Made by a program: the position numbers and the translations under genes | Notes under the pieces: model-generated | Told to the model about the DNA's origin: nothing | The model's database searches: none | What the model saw: the letters and a program-made list of their open reading frames with translations, nothing else | In this document: in pieces, positions 52,735 through 61,791 of the stretch | How positions within the stretch are numbered: the stretch's first letter is position 1 | Layout: every line of letters begins with the position of its first letter | Source of the DNA: Tessaracoccus lacteus | GTDB lineage: Bacteria; Actinomycetota; Actinomycetes; Propionibacteriales; Propionibacteriaceae | Length of the DNA stretch: 64,000 nucleotides | Assembly: GCF_029917005.1 (NCBI RefSeq) | Contig: NZ_CP123967.1 | Location: 310,001-374,000 of the forward strand | Reading direction: 5' to 3'

Positions 52735-53107
52735 GCTCGTCTCCCGGTTCCCTGAGCTCGTCTCCCGGTTCCCTGAGCCTGTCCTCCCGGTTCCCTGAGC
52801 CTGTCCTCCCGGTTCCCTGAGCCTCTCCTCCCCGTTCCCTGAGCTCGTCGAAGGGCGCCGAGCGGAGCGAGGTGGATTCCCTCCTTGCGCCGCTTCCCGA
52901 CTCGCGGGGTGGCGTGCACAACGATGCCTATGTCGTGCGTGCTGGCACATACGGTCAGCGCTCCCGATATAGGCATTGTTGTGCCCGGTTCGCCGGCTCA
53001 GCCGAGTCCCCTGAGCTCGTCTCCCGGTTCCCTGAGCTCGTCTCCCGGTTCCCTGAGCTCGTCTCCCGGTTCCCTGAGCTTGTCGAAGGGCGCCGAGCGG
53101 AGCGAGG
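52735..53107. repeat. 21-bp period repeats (GAGCTCGTCTCCCGGTTCCCT) and a separate palindrome
   Basis: Five near-tandem units ending in CCCGGTTCCCTGAGC lie at 52735-52850 and four more at 53006-53085, each followed by CGAAGGGCGCCGAGCGGAGC. They are the reverse sense of the CTCAGGGAACCGG motif seen elsewhere. Between the two blocks, 52916-52931 (GCACAACGATGCCTAT) pairs with 52969-52984 (ATAGGCATTGTTGTGC), a separate palindrome with a 37-base loop. Confidence 0.75.
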
Positions 53108-53154
53108 TGTCTCGGTGGTCGGGTGGAACCCTTCGCTGCGCTCAGGGCGTTTCG

Positions 53155-53310
53155 ACAGGCTCAACGACCCGGTTGGCAGGCTCAACGACCCGGTCGGCAG
53201 GCTCAACGACCCGGTCGGCAGGCTCAACGACCCGGTCGACAGGCTCAACGACCCGGTCGACAGGCTCAACGACCCGGTCGGCAGGCTCAACGACCCGTCG
53301 CTGAGCCTGT
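53155..53310. repeat. Seven-copy 21-bp tandem array
   Basis: The unit CAGGCTCAACGACCCGGTCGG is repeated seven times with only C/T and G/A changes, ending just before the cydB stop. The exact 21-base period means it is open in several frames. Each unit ends with the same CGACAGGCTCAACGACC core found after nadE. Confidence 0.85.
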
Positions 53311-53317
53311 CTACACG

Positions 53318-54394
53318 TCAGGCGGCGGGCTCGACCTCGTCGGGGATGTTCTTCGTCGAGATGCGACGGTGGAACACCCAGTAGCTCCAGCACTGGTAGG
53401 CCAGCACGATCGGGACGAAGATGATCGCGGCCCACATCATGATGGTCAGGGTGGTCTCGCTCGAGGCTGCCGTGATGATGTTCAGGCGCTCAGTCGCCGC
53501 CACGGTTGTGTCCTGAGCGAAGCCCAGGTTGCCGTACAGCTTGATGAAGATGCCGATGAACAGCGTCAGGATCGTCGCGCCGGTCAGGATGAAGCCCCAC
53601 CCGTCGCGGCCCTTGCGGATCATCAGCGTCGCGCCCGCGATGCAGACGATGGCCAGAATCCCGCAGATCCACGCGGCGACGGTGAAGTCGCCGAACTCGG
53701 AGTTCGCCGGGTAGAAGATGTTCTGATACAGCACGAAGGTCGCGACGAGCACCGTCGCGACGATGCCGGCCTTGCCGCCGAAAGCCTCGGCCCGCTCGTG
53801 GATCTCGTACTTGGTCTTCAGGGCGATGAACGCCGAGCCGTGCACGAGGAACAGGGTCACGAGCATCACGCCGCCCAGCAGCGCGAACGGTCCGAACAGG
53901 CCCCAGAAGGAGCCGTTCCACAGCAGGTTGTCGTTGGCCAGCCCGATGATGAAGTTCGCGAACCCGACGCCGAACACCAGCGAGGGCAGGAAGGAGCCGA
54001 TCGTGGCGAACCAGTCGAGCATGTTGCGGTAGCGGGTATCGGGGTGCTTCGAGCGGTACTCGAAGGCAACGCCGCGCAGGATCAGGCCGACCAGCACGAG
54101 GAGCAACGGCAGGTAGAGGCCGGAGAACAGCGAGGCGTACCAGCCGGGGAACGCCGCGAACATCGCGCCGCCCGCGGTCAGCAGCCACACCTCGTTGCCG
54201 TCCCAGACGGGGCCGATGGTGTTGACGATGACGCGCTTGTCCTTGTCGTTCTTGCCGAGGACGGGGATCAGCATGGCCACGCCGTAGTCGAAGCCCTCGA
54301 GGAAGAAGTAGCCGAGCCAGAGCACGGCGACCAGGCAGAACCAGACGGTGGCGAGCACGGGCACCTGGGGTGCGCTCTCAAGAAGGTGAATCAT
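53318..54394 (-). CDS. cydB: Cytochrome bd ubiquinol oxidase subunit II
   Basis: A 358-aa membrane subunit of the bd-type oxidase. Opening VWFCLVAVLWLGYFFLEGFDYGVAML and GPVWDGNEVWLLTAGGAMFAAFP are the conserved CydB motifs. About eight helices. It follows cydA by 13 bases. With CydA it reduces O2 to water using quinol, without proton pumping, with high O2 affinity. Confidence 0.96.
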   Translation of the reverse strand: MIHLLESAPQVPVLATVWFCLVAVLWLGYFFLEGFDYGVAMLIPVLGKNDKDKRVIVNTIGPVWDGNEVWLLTAGGAMFAAFPGWYASLFSGLYLPLLLVLVGLILRGVAFEYRSKHPDTRYRNMLDWFATIGSFLPSLVFGVGFANFIIGLANDNLLWNGSFWGLFGPFALLGGVMLVTLFLVHGSAFIALKTKYEIHERAEAFGGKAGIVATVLVATFVLYQNIFYPANSEFGDFTVAAWICGILAIVCIAGATLMIRKGRDGWGFILTGATILTLFIGIFIKLYGNLGFAQDTTVAATERLNIITAASSETTLTIMMWAAIIFVPIVLAYQCWSYWVFHRRISTKNIPDEVEPAA

Positions 54395-54407
54395 GTCGTC
54401 CGTCCTC

Positions 54408-55889
54408 TCAGTACGCGAAGGTCAGGGGGGCGTCGGGATCCTTGATGACCTCAGGTGGAGCGACGTCGGGCAGGCCCTTCTTCGCGTACTTGAGGAACAG
54501 CCACACCTCGATCACGGCCAGGAAGCCGTAGATCAGCGTGTAGACGATCATCGAGAACAGGACCTCTCCATTGGAGACGGTCGGGGACACTCCGGCGGCG
54601 GTGGGCAGCACGCCGGCGACGAGCCACGGCTGGCGACCCATCTCGGTGAAGATCCAGCCGAAGGAGTTGGCGGCCAGCGGCAGCAGCGGCATGGCGAACA
54701 TCAGCAGGGTCCAGATGCGCCCCGCCGGGGGGAACTTGTTCTTGCGGGTCATCCACAGCGTCAGCAGCGCGAGCGCGATGCCGAGCATGCCGCAGCCGAT
54801 CATCAGGCGGAACGTCCAGTAGGAGACCGCGACGTTGGGCATCGGGTCGACGTCGTGGGTGGCGGCAAGGGTCTCGGCGTACTGCTCCTGGAGCGTCGTC
54901 TGGCTGCCGTCGCGGCGCATGAAGCCGTCGGTGGCGAAGCTCTCGCGCAGGTCGTTGATGCCGAGGACCTCGTCGTGGCCGGACAACGCGGACAGGAGTC
55001 CGGGCACCTCGAGCGAGAAGACGGCCTCGGTCCCTTCGCGGTTGCCGATGGTGAAGATGGAGAAGGGGGCGTTGGTCTGGGTGTAGAACAGAGCCTCGGC
55101 CGCCGCCATCTTCATGGGCTGGACCTCGGTCATCACCTTGGACTGCAGGTCGCCGGTGTACATGGTGACCGCGGAGGCGATCAGCAGCACGACCGCGCCG
55201 AAGCGTGTGCCGAAGCGGTAGGTCCTGGCGTCGCCCTCACGGGCCTCGCCGTCGCGGCCGATCTTCGCCAGATGCCAGCCGGAAATGGCGGCGATCAGGC
55301 CGCCCGCGACCATGTAGGCACCCGCGATGACGTGCGGGAAGGTGACGAGGAACACAGGGTTGGTCAGTACCTCGAGGAAACCGGACACGCCGTCGAGCTC
55401 TGCGCGGCCGTTGTTGTAGATGGTGCCGACGGGGTTCTGCATCCACGAGTTGGCGGCCAGGATGAACACGGCCGACAGCATGGTGCCGAACGCGGCGAGG
55501 TAGATGCACATGAGGTGCAGACCCTTCGGCAGCTTGTCCCAGCCGAAGATCCACAGGCCGATGAACGTCGACTCGAGGAAGAAGGCGAGCAGCGCCTCGA
55601 GGGCGAGCGGGGCGCCGAACACGTCGCCGACGAAGCGGGAGTACTCGGACCAGTTCATGCCGAACTGGAACTCCTGCACGATGCCGGTCACCACGCCGAG
55701 CGCGAAGTTGATCAGGAAGAGCTTCCCGAAGAACTTGGTCAGCCGGAGGTACTGCTCGTTGCCGGTGCGCACCCAGAAGGTCTGAAACACGGCCACCAGC
55801 ATCGACATGGCGATCGTGATCGGCACGAAGAAGTAGTGGTAGACAGTGGTGATCCCGAACTGCCATCGGGACAGGGCTACAGCGTCCAT
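54408..55889 (-). CDS. cydA: Cytochrome bd ubiquinol oxidase subunit I
   Basis: A 493-aa heme-bearing subunit. Opening LSRWQFGITTVYHYFFVPIT has the heme-ligand His; GRQPWLVAGVLPTA is the conserved region after the Q loop, and the Q loop itself is short (the S-type found in actinobacteria). It carries Met for heme b558 in the central part. First gene of the cyd locus. Divergent from a BlaI-type regulator 78 bases away. Confidence 0.96.
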   Translation of the reverse strand: MDAVALSRWQFGITTVYHYFFVPITIAMSMLVAVFQTFWVRTGNEQYLRLTKFFGKLFLINFALGVVTGIVQEFQFGMNWSEYSRFVGDVFGAPLALEALLAFFLESTFIGLWIFGWDKLPKGLHLMCIYLAAFGTMLSAVFILAANSWMQNPVGTIYNNGRAELDGVSGFLEVLTNPVFLVTFPHVIAGAYMVAGGLIAAISGWHLAKIGRDGEAREGDARTYRFGTRFGAVVLLIASAVTMYTGDLQSKVMTEVQPMKMAAAEALFYTQTNAPFSIFTIGNREGTEAVFSLEVPGLLSALSGHDEVLGINDLRESFATDGFMRRDGSQTTLQEQYAETLAATHDVDPMPNVAVSYWTFRLMIGCGMLGIALALLTLWMTRKNKFPPAGRIWTLLMFAMPLLPLAANSFGWIFTEMGRQPWLVAGVLPTAAGVSPTVSNGEVLFSMIVYTLIYGFLAVIEVWLFLKYAKKGLPDVAPPEVIKDPDAPLTFAY

Positions 55890-55967
55890 GGCGAAAAACT
55901 ACTACTCGAGGTCATAAACCGACAACATGTCGCAAAAAACCCGCGCGGCGGGCCCTATGCTGAGCGC

Positions 55968-56309
55968 ATGTCGTCCCGGGGAGAGCTTGAGCAACGCATC
56001 ATGGAGGTGCTCTGGTCCTCCGACGCGCCCAGGAGCGTCGCCGACGTGCACGCGATCCTGACCGTCGAGCGCCCGCTCGCCTACACCACCGTCATGACGG
56101 TTCTCGACAGGCTCGCGAAGAAGGGGCTGGTGACCCGTGAGCTGGTCGCCCGCGCCTGGCGCTACGAGGCGGGCTACTCGCAGTCCGACCTGCTCGCCGC
56201 CGAACTCGCCACAGCCCTGCAGTCCGTCTCGGGCTCCGTCCGGCGGGAGGCCCTCACGCGGCTGGCGAAGCTGCTCTCCGACGAGGACCTCACGGCCCTC
56301 CGCAACTGA
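55968..56309 (+). CDS. BlaI/MecI-family transcriptional regulator
   Basis: A 113-aa winged-helix repressor: ELEQRIMEVLWSSDAPRSVA, the recognition stretch PLAYTTVMTVLDRLAKKGLV and the wing ELVARAWRYEAG match BlaI/CopY. A BlaR-type sensor protease is not encoded beside it. ATG at 55968 follows TATGCT by 6 bases, suggesting a leaderless message. In mycobacteria a BlaI-type repressor acts on ATP synthase and respiration genes; here its place beside cydA suggests a respiratory target. Confidence 0.85.
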   Translation: MSSRGELEQRIMEVLWSSDAPRSVADVHAILTVERPLAYTTVMTVLDRLAKKGLVTRELVARAWRYEAGYSQSDLLAAELATALQSVSGSVRREALTRLAKLLSDEDLTALRN

Positions 56310-56426
56310 CCGTCGCCCGCCCCGTCGCCTCCGCCCGCCCCTGTCCGCCGCCCGCGCCGTCGCTCGGGTCCCTGCCGTCGGCTCCGTCCGCCAGGTCATG
56401 CTGCCGGCATTGCGGTTGAGTGGAGG

Positions 56427-57662
56427 TCAGGAGGACTTCTTGGCCTTCTTGCCGCCCTTCGACGAGCCCTTCTTGCCCTTGCCCGAGGACTTCCCCTTGC
56501 CTGCGGACCTGCTGGCTTTGCCCGCTGACTTCTCGGCCGTGGGCGAGCTGCCGTCCGTCGAAGGATCGGCTGGGACCAGCTCCGGGGCCACGGCCTGCAG
56601 CAGCTCCCGCTTCTGTTGAAGCGTGGTGGCCAGATCGTTCTCCCAGAAGGCGCGCTTCGCCTCGATGGCGGCGAAGGCGGCGTCCCGGCTGAGGTCGTCG
56701 TAGCGGTGCGTCTTCAGTTCGGCGGCATCCTCGTTGACGTCGATGCTGGCCTCCATGGCCTCCAGCACGGTCGCCCTCGTCTCCGACAGCGATTCCGCGA
56801 GAGCCTGGGGGGTCATGGTGGCGACGAGGCGCTTGCGCTGGGCCTCCGGCTGCCAGCGGGGCCTCGGCCACTGGAGGTCCATCTCGATGAGGGTCCGGGT
56901 GAGGAACTCGGTGACGACCAGGCGCGAGAACCACTTGGTGTCGGCGGGCAGCACGTGCCACGGCGCTCGCGCGGTGGAGGTCAGCCGGAAGACGTCTGAG
57001 TAGGCCTCCTGGTACGCGTCCCAGTTGGCGCGGGTCTTGAGGTCGCTCATCGAGTACTTCCAGCGCTTGTCCGGGCGGTCGAGGCGCTCCATGAGCCGCT
57101 TCGCCTGCTCCTGGTAGCTGACCATCAGCGCGAACTTCAGGATGCGCGTGCCGCTGTCGACGAGCGACTTCTCCCACTTGTTGATCTCGTCGAAGCGCTT
57201 CGACCAGACCTCCGGCTCGACGAGTTCGTCGACCCTCGCCACGAGCACGTCCTCGTAGTGCGAGCGGTCGAACAGGCCGATCTGACCGGGCTTCGGCAGT
57301 GCCTTCTTGATGCGCCAGAGGTAGTGGTGCGAGCGCTCCTCCGGCGTGGGGACACCGAAGCTGCGCAGCGCGACCCCCTGCGGGTCGACCAGTCCCATCA
57401 CGTGGCGGGCGATACCACCCTTGCCGGCTGTATCGAGGCCCTGCACGATGATGAGCACGTTCTCGGTGCCGCCGGCGCGGCCGTTTGCGTAGAGACGCTC
57501 CTGCAACTCGGCAAGCAGAGCGCCCCGTTCGGCGATCAGTCTCTCGGCGTCGCGCTTCCTGCCGGTGAACCCGCCTCGCGAGGCACGATCGAAGGTGGCA
57601 AGGTCGAAGTCCGGTCCGACGCGCAGCGTCTCTCGCGGATCTGAAGTCCACAGGTCAGCCAT
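56427..57662 (-). CDS. ppk2: Polyphosphate kinase 2 with basic C-terminal tail
   Basis: A 411-aa PPK2-family enzyme that transfers phosphate between polyphosphate and nucleotides. Walker A is VQGLDTAGKGGIARHVMG, lid region FGVPTPEERSHHYLWR, Walker B FDRSHYEDVLVARV, and the KFALMVSYQEQAKRL helix is typical. After the usual core end (near residue 300) a helical extension and then a Lys/Ser/Gly-rich tail follow (GKGKSSGKGKKGSSKGGKK), unlike most PPK2 proteins and similar to histone-like tails; it may bind polyphosphate or DNA. Confidence 0.92.
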   Translation of the reverse strand: MADLWTSDPRETLRVGPDFDLATFDRASRGGFTGRKRDAERLIAERGALLAELQERLYANGRAGGTENVLIIVQGLDTAGKGGIARHVMGLVDPQGVALRSFGVPTPEERSHHYLWRIKKALPKPGQIGLFDRSHYEDVLVARVDELVEPEVWSKRFDEINKWEKSLVDSGTRILKFALMVSYQEQAKRLMERLDRPDKRWKYSMSDLKTRANWDAYQEAYSDVFRLTSTARAPWHVLPADTKWFSRLVVTEFLTRTLIEMDLQWPRPRWQPEAQRKRLVATMTPQALAESLSETRATVLEAMEASIDVNEDAAELKTHRYDDLSRDAAFAAIEAKRAFWENDLATTLQQKRELLQAVAPELVPADPSTDGSSPTAEKSAGKASRSAGKGKSSGKGKKGSSKGGKKAKKSS

Positions 57663-57762
57663 CGTCGGCTCCTCACTCTGGGCGGTGGGCCACAGTCTAG
57701 GACTGCGGCAGGGCCGTGACTAGGGACGAAGCGCACGCGATGGGCCCGCGGCCGCCCCATTG

Positions 57763-57867
57763 CAGACGCCAACGAAATACACGGACGCCAACGATAGTCA
57801 CGCGATTATCGTTGGCGTCCGTGTATTTCGTTGGCGCCTGGGAAACATCGTTGGCGTCCGCGGGGGA
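57763..57867. repeat. Palindromic intergenic element, copy 1
   Basis: 57767-57796 pairs perfectly with 57807-57836 over 30 bases (10-base loop). Each arm contains CGCCAACGA twice around a short AT stretch. A further CGTTGGCGTCCGCGGGGGAG follows. Copy 2 at 59662-59767 has the same plan. Confidence 0.88.
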
Positions 57868-57902
57868 GCCCGAGGGGAGGGAGCGGCCTCGTGACGGGCC
57901 CG

Positions 57903-58760
57903 TCAGCCGACGGTGAGGCGGATCTCGTTGTTCCACGGGTCGAGGACGCCCAGGGTCCGACCGTCGTAGCGCGTCGAATGGCCGGCGAAGGTCAGCCTCT
58001 CGACCGCGCGGCCGAGTTCCTCCTGCGTGGGGACGAGGATGTCGACGACGCCCATGCCCAGCGTGTGGTCACGAGGCCCCGCGCCCCGCGAGTTCCACAC
58101 GTTCATCGCCATGTGGTGGTGGTACCCGCCAGCCGACACGAACAGCGCGCTGCCGTGGAACGTCAGGGTCTCCTCGAACCCCAGCGCCGAGACGTAGAAG
58201 TCCCTGGCGCTCCGGATGTCTCCGACGCTGAGGTGTACGTGCCCGAGCTCGCCCGTCGCGTCGGGCAGCGTGGCGGGATCGAGGCCTCCGAGGTGGTCGT
58301 TGACGAAGCGGGCGGGGTCGAGCGCGAGGGTGTCCATGGCGACCTGGCCGTGTGTCCAGGTCCACGACTCCCGTGGGCGGTCGTGGTACAACTCGACGCC
58401 GTTGCCCTCCGGGTCGGTGAAGTAGAACGCCTGCGAGACGAGGTGGTCGCCCGACCCGGCGTAGGTCTGGGGGTACTTCGTGAACATGCTCACCAGCGTC
58501 GCCGCGAGGGCCTTCTCGTCGCGGTAGACCACCGCTGTGTGGAACAGGCCGGCCGCCCCGGGGCGGGCGGGGCGCAGGTCCTTCGACTCTGTGAGTCGGA
58601 CGACTGGCACGCCCGCCAGGCCGAGGGTGACGGCGCCCGGCTCATCCGTGAGCGGGGTCAGTCCGATGCCGTCGGCGTAATAGGCGAGCTGCGCGCCGAG
58701 GTTGCGCACGCGGAGCTCGAGTCGCCCCATGCGGGTATCCGCGGCGAGAGTCTCGGTCAT
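57903..58760 (-). CDS. VOC-family dioxygenase-like protein (CatE type)
   Basis: A 285-aa protein made of two vicinal-oxygen-chelate modules. Module 1 starts RLELRVRNLGAQLAYYADGI; module 2 GELGHVHLSVGDIRSARDFY. Metal ligands are plausible as His in LFHTAVVYRD/LGHVHLSV, His in GGYHHHMAMN and Glu in NNEIRLTV. This matches CatE-like catechol-2,3-dioxygenases or quinone-handling proteins. Start 58760 has GGAGGACCTG just before it. A palindrome upstream looks like a MarR-type operator. Confidence 0.87.
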   Translation of the reverse strand: MTETLAADTRMGRLELRVRNLGAQLAYYADGIGLTPLTDEPGAVTLGLAGVPVVRLTESKDLRPARPGAAGLFHTAVVYRDEKALAATLVSMFTKYPQTYAGSGDHLVSQAFYFTDPEGNGVELYHDRPRESWTWTHGQVAMDTLALDPARFVNDHLGGLDPATLPDATGELGHVHLSVGDIRSARDFYVSALGFEETLTFHGSALFVSAGGYHHHMAMNVWNSRGAGPRDHTLGMGVVDILVPTQEELGRAVERLTFAGHSTRYDGRTLGVLDPWNNEIRLTVG

Positions 58761-58775
58761 CAGGTCCTCCGATAA

Positions 58776-58791
58776 AGTTGAAGTGTCAACT
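58776..58791. promoter_or_regulatory. MarR-type operator upstream of the VOC gene
   Basis: AGTTGAAGTGTCAACT is a 6-4-6 palindrome, 16 bases upstream of the start codon. It resembles sites of MarR/DUF24 regulators that control quinone- and electrophile-response dioxygenases. The regulator is not encoded nearby. Confidence 0.6.
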
Positions 58792-58997
58792 AAAAGTAGC
58801 GCGCAACACGCGAGGACGCAAGGAGGGGAGAGGTATGGGTGGTGTCGGGACATGCCCGACACGGTTCGTGCCGTCGAGTTACTCGATGATGACTCTGACG
58901 TCGGGCCGCGGGCCATGGGCGACGTGCGCGGTGGCCGGTGGGATCGTCGGACGCCAGCCTCGTCGTGACGGGGCTGGCGTCATCGCGTTGAGTGGAC

Positions 58998-59540
58998 TCA
59001 GCCCTTCCGGCCCACGAGTGCGCGGAGCACGTTCAGGATGCCGAGTACGACCAGGGAGATGCCGAGGAACCACCAGAGGAACACGACGCCCCACAGGGGG
59101 CTGCTGAGGAGAGTGAAGCCCGCGATGACGGAGAGCACTGCGAACACGATCGTCAGCACCTTGGATCCGGACTGGCCAAGGGTGAACAGGGCGGTGAGGC
59201 CCTCGGCGATCCACATGACACCCACCATGATCGTGATGAACACCGCCAGGAATGCGGCCGAGCGCTGCAAGGAGGTGAAGGCGTAGACGCCCGCGACCAT
59301 GTACAGCACGCCGAGAATGACGTGTCCGATCCGCCCGCCGACGCCGAGGCCCTTGGCAAGGAGCCCGAGCGCGATGTAGATGACGCCGGCGAGGAGCGCG
59401 TAGAAGGCCATGACGGCGGTGATGGCGACGGCGGCCTTGGTGGGCCAGACGAGCACGGCGATGCCGAAGGCAGCAGCGACGAGGCCCCCGATCAGGAGGG
59501 CAAGACGTGCGCCCTTGCTGGGGGAGATGGTGTCGGTCAT
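58998..59540 (-). CDS. DUF308 (HdeD-like) membrane protein
   Basis: A 180-aa protein with six membrane helices in three similar pairs (LALLIGGLVAAAFGIAVLVW, IGHVILGVLYMVAGVYAF, VLTIVFAVLSVIAGFTLL), the DUF308 repeat. The basic end RALVGRKG is typical. HdeD-like proteins are linked to acid resistance in enterobacteria, but the role in actinobacteria is unknown. Start 59540 with a GGACCCC upstream; alternative none. Confidence 0.85.
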   Translation of the reverse strand: MTDTISPSKGARLALLIGGLVAAAFGIAVLVWPTKAAVAITAVMAFYALLAGVIYIALGLLAKGLGVGGRIGHVILGVLYMVAGVYAFTSLQRSAAFLAVFITIMVGVMWIAEGLTALFTLGQSGSKVLTIVFAVLSVIAGFTLLSSPLWGVVFLWWFLGISLVVLGILNVLRALVGRKG

Positions 59541-59661
59541 GGGGTCCTCGGCTCCTCGGTCGGGTCGTCGGGCGAGCGCCCGATAATCGGACTGTAGCGG
59601 GCGATGCGCTGTCTCCACCATTGGGCAGGGTGGACCGCAGAACCGTGAGCCGGGTGGACCC

Positions 59662-59767
59662 CAGACGCCAACGAAAAACACGGACGCCAACGATAATCGC
59701 GCGAATATCGTTGGCGTCCGTGCATACCGTTGGCGCCTGGGGTTTTTCGTTGGCGTCCGCGGGGGAG
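59662..59767. repeat. Palindromic intergenic element, copy 2
   Basis: 59666-59695 pairs with 59706-59735 (four mismatches); outside this CCCCAG pairs with CTGGGG. The downstream half has the same GTTGGCGTCCGCGGGGGAG end as copy 1. Copies differ mainly in the AT spacer of the arms, as expected for pairs under structural constraint. A worn partial copy lies near 38004-38020. Confidence 0.85.
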
Positions 59768-59823
59768 GGGGCAGGGGAAGCGAGTGGGGTGGGAACGGGA
59801 GAGGGGCTCGGTCAGTGGGTCGG

Positions 59824-61791
59824 TCAGTCCTCGATCGCGCCGGCGAACTGCGACTGGTACAGGTTGTAGTACGCGCCCTTCACGTCGAGCAGCTGCTGGT
59901 GGTTGCCCTGCTCGACTATCGAGCCCTCCTCCATCACGAGGATGAGGTCCGCGTCGCGGATCGTCGACAGCCGGTGGGCGATGACGAACGACGTCCGGCC
60001 CGTGCGCAACGCGGCCATGGCCTTCTGCAGTAGCAGCTCCGTGCGGGTGTCGACCGAGCTGGTGGCCTCATCGAGGATCAGCAGGCTCGGGTCGGCGAGG
60101 AATGCCCGCGCGATCGTGATCAGCTGCTTCTCGCCCGCCGAGACGTTCGAGCCCTCCTCGTCGATCACCGTGTCGTAGCCGTCGGGCAGCGAGTGCACGA
60201 AGCGGTCGACGAACGTGGCCTTGGACGCCGCGACGATCTCCTCGTCGGTCGCGTCGAGGCGGCCGTATGCGATGTTGTCGCGGATGGTGCCGCCAAACAG
60301 CCACGTGTCCTGCAGGACCATGCCTACCTCGGACCGGACAGCGGACCGCGGGACCGAAGCCACGTCGACGCCGTCCATGGTGATGCGCCCGCCGTTCAGG
60401 TCGTAGAACCGCATGATCAGGTTCACCAGCGTGGTCTTGCCAGCGCCCGTCGGGCCGACGATCGCGACGGTCTGACCTGGCTGCGCCGTGAGGTTCAGGT
60501 TCCGGATCAGGGGGCGGTCGGGGGTGTAGGAGAAGTCGACGCCCTCGAACGACACGCGGCCGGCGATCTCCTTCGGCAGGTGCCCCTCAGGTTCGGGAGA
60601 CATCTCGTCGGCGTCCAGCAGTTCGAACACGCGCTCGGCCGAGGCGACGCCCGACTGCAGGATGTTCGCCATCGACGCGACGGTGGTCAGCGGCTGCGTA
60701 AACTGACGCGAGTACTGGATGAAGGCCTGCACGTCGCCGATGCTCATCGTGCCGGACGCGACCCGCAGGCCGCCGACCACCGCGATCACGACGTAGTTCA
60801 GGTTCCCGACCAGGAACATGACTGGCATGATGATGCCCGAGATGAACTGGGCTCCGAAGCCCGCCTTGTACAGCTCCTGGTTGCGGCGGCCGAACTCCTC
60901 CTCGACCTCGCGCTGACGGCCGAAGACCTTCACGAGGGAGTGGCCGGTGAAGGCCTCCTCGATCTGGGCGTTCAGCTCGCCGGTGGACTTCCAGTTCTGT
61001 GCGAACAGCTTCTGGGAGCGCTTGCCGATCACGGTCGTCACGATCATGGCGATCGGCACCGTGAGCAGCGCGATCAGGGCCAGCGTCGGGGAGATCCAGA
61101 ACATCATCACGAGCACACCGATCACGGTCAACAGCGAGTTGAGCAGCTGCGACATGGTCTGTTGCAGCGTCTGTGACACGTTGTCGATGTCGTTGGTGAC
61201 GCGGCTCAACACCTCGCCGCGCGCCTGCTTGTCGAAGTAGCTGAGCGGCAGCCGGTCCATCTTCTTGGAGACGCGCTGACGGATCTGGAAGATCGTCTTC
61301 TGCACGGCGCCGTTGAGGATCCAGCCCTGCGCGTAGGAGAAGCCGAAGGAGACGACGTAGAGGGCGAGCACAACGATCAGGACGACGCCGACGGCGTGGA
61401 AGTCGATCCCCTGGCCGGGGGTGAAGTCCATGCTGCGCAGCATGTCGGCCATGTCGCCGTTACCCTGCGCGATCAGAGCGTCGATGGCCTGCTCCTTCGT
61501 GATGCCGGAGGGCATCTGGCCGCCGATGGCGCCGGCCAGCAGGAGGTTGGTGGCGCGCCCGAGGATCTTTGGGCCCACGACGCTCAGCGCGACGGACAGG
61601 ACGCCGAGGCACAGCGCCGCGACGATCCAGTTGCGCTGCGGACGCAGGTAGCGGACCAGCCGTTTCAGGGAGACGCCGAAGTTGGCCGCCTTCTCGCCGG
61701 AGCCGCCCAGGACCGGGCCTCCCGGGCCGCGATGCCGCTGTCCAGCGTACTTCGGCCGATTGTTGGCCTTGACCTTGATGGTGTCGCTCAT
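59824..61791 (-). CDS. ABC exporter, subunit 2 (heterodimeric type)
   Basis: A 655-aa ABC half-transporter. A long N-terminal cytoplasmic lead (KVKANNRPKYAGQRH) precedes six helices and an exporter domain with LPLSYFDKQARGEVLSRVTND. ATPase: GPTGAGKTTLVNLI, the degenerate-looking signature NVSAGEKQLITIARAFL, and LLILDEATSSVD. Together with the next gene it forms a YknU/V or BmrCD-like pair. Start 61791 overlaps the partner stop by four bases. Exports drugs or lipids; substrate unknown. Confidence 0.92.
   Translation of the reverse strand: MSDTIKVKANNRPKYAGQRHRGPGGPVLGGSGEKAANFGVSLKRLVRYLRPQRNWIVAALCLGVLSVALSVVGPKILGRATNLLLAGAIGGQMPSGITKEQAIDALIAQGNGDMADMLRSMDFTPGQGIDFHAVGVVLIVVLALYVVSFGFSYAQGWILNGAVQKTIFQIRQRVSKKMDRLPLSYFDKQARGEVLSRVTNDIDNVSQTLQQTMSQLLNSLLTVIGVLVMMFWISPTLALIALLTVPIAMIVTTVIGKRSQKLFAQNWKSTGELNAQIEEAFTGHSLVKVFGRQREVEEEFGRRNQELYKAGFGAQFISGIIMPVMFLVGNLNYVVIAVVGGLRVASGTMSIGDVQAFIQYSRQFTQPLTTVASMANILQSGVASAERVFELLDADEMSPEPEGHLPKEIAGRVSFEGVDFSYTPDRPLIRNLNLTAQPGQTVAIVGPTGAGKTTLVNLIMRFYDLNGGRITMDGVDVASVPRSAVRSEVGMVLQDTWLFGGTIRDNIAYGRLDATDEEIVAASKATFVDRFVHSLPDGYDTVIDEEGSNVSAGEKQLITIARAFLADPSLLILDEATSSVDTRTELLLQKAMAALRTGRTSFVIAHRLSTIRDADLILVMEEGSIVEQGNHQQLLDVKGAYYNLYQSQFAGAIED

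Noticed and set aside
52619-52976. Upstream extension of cydD
   Set aside because: It translates repeats and a hairpin; the family start lies at 52618.
53155-53310. CRISPR array
   Set aside because: Units are contiguous with no unique spacers and no cas genes are near.
58801-58997. Short frames between the VOC and DUF308 genes
   Set aside because: A start with AAGGAGGGG exists near 58834, but the products are short and without family features.
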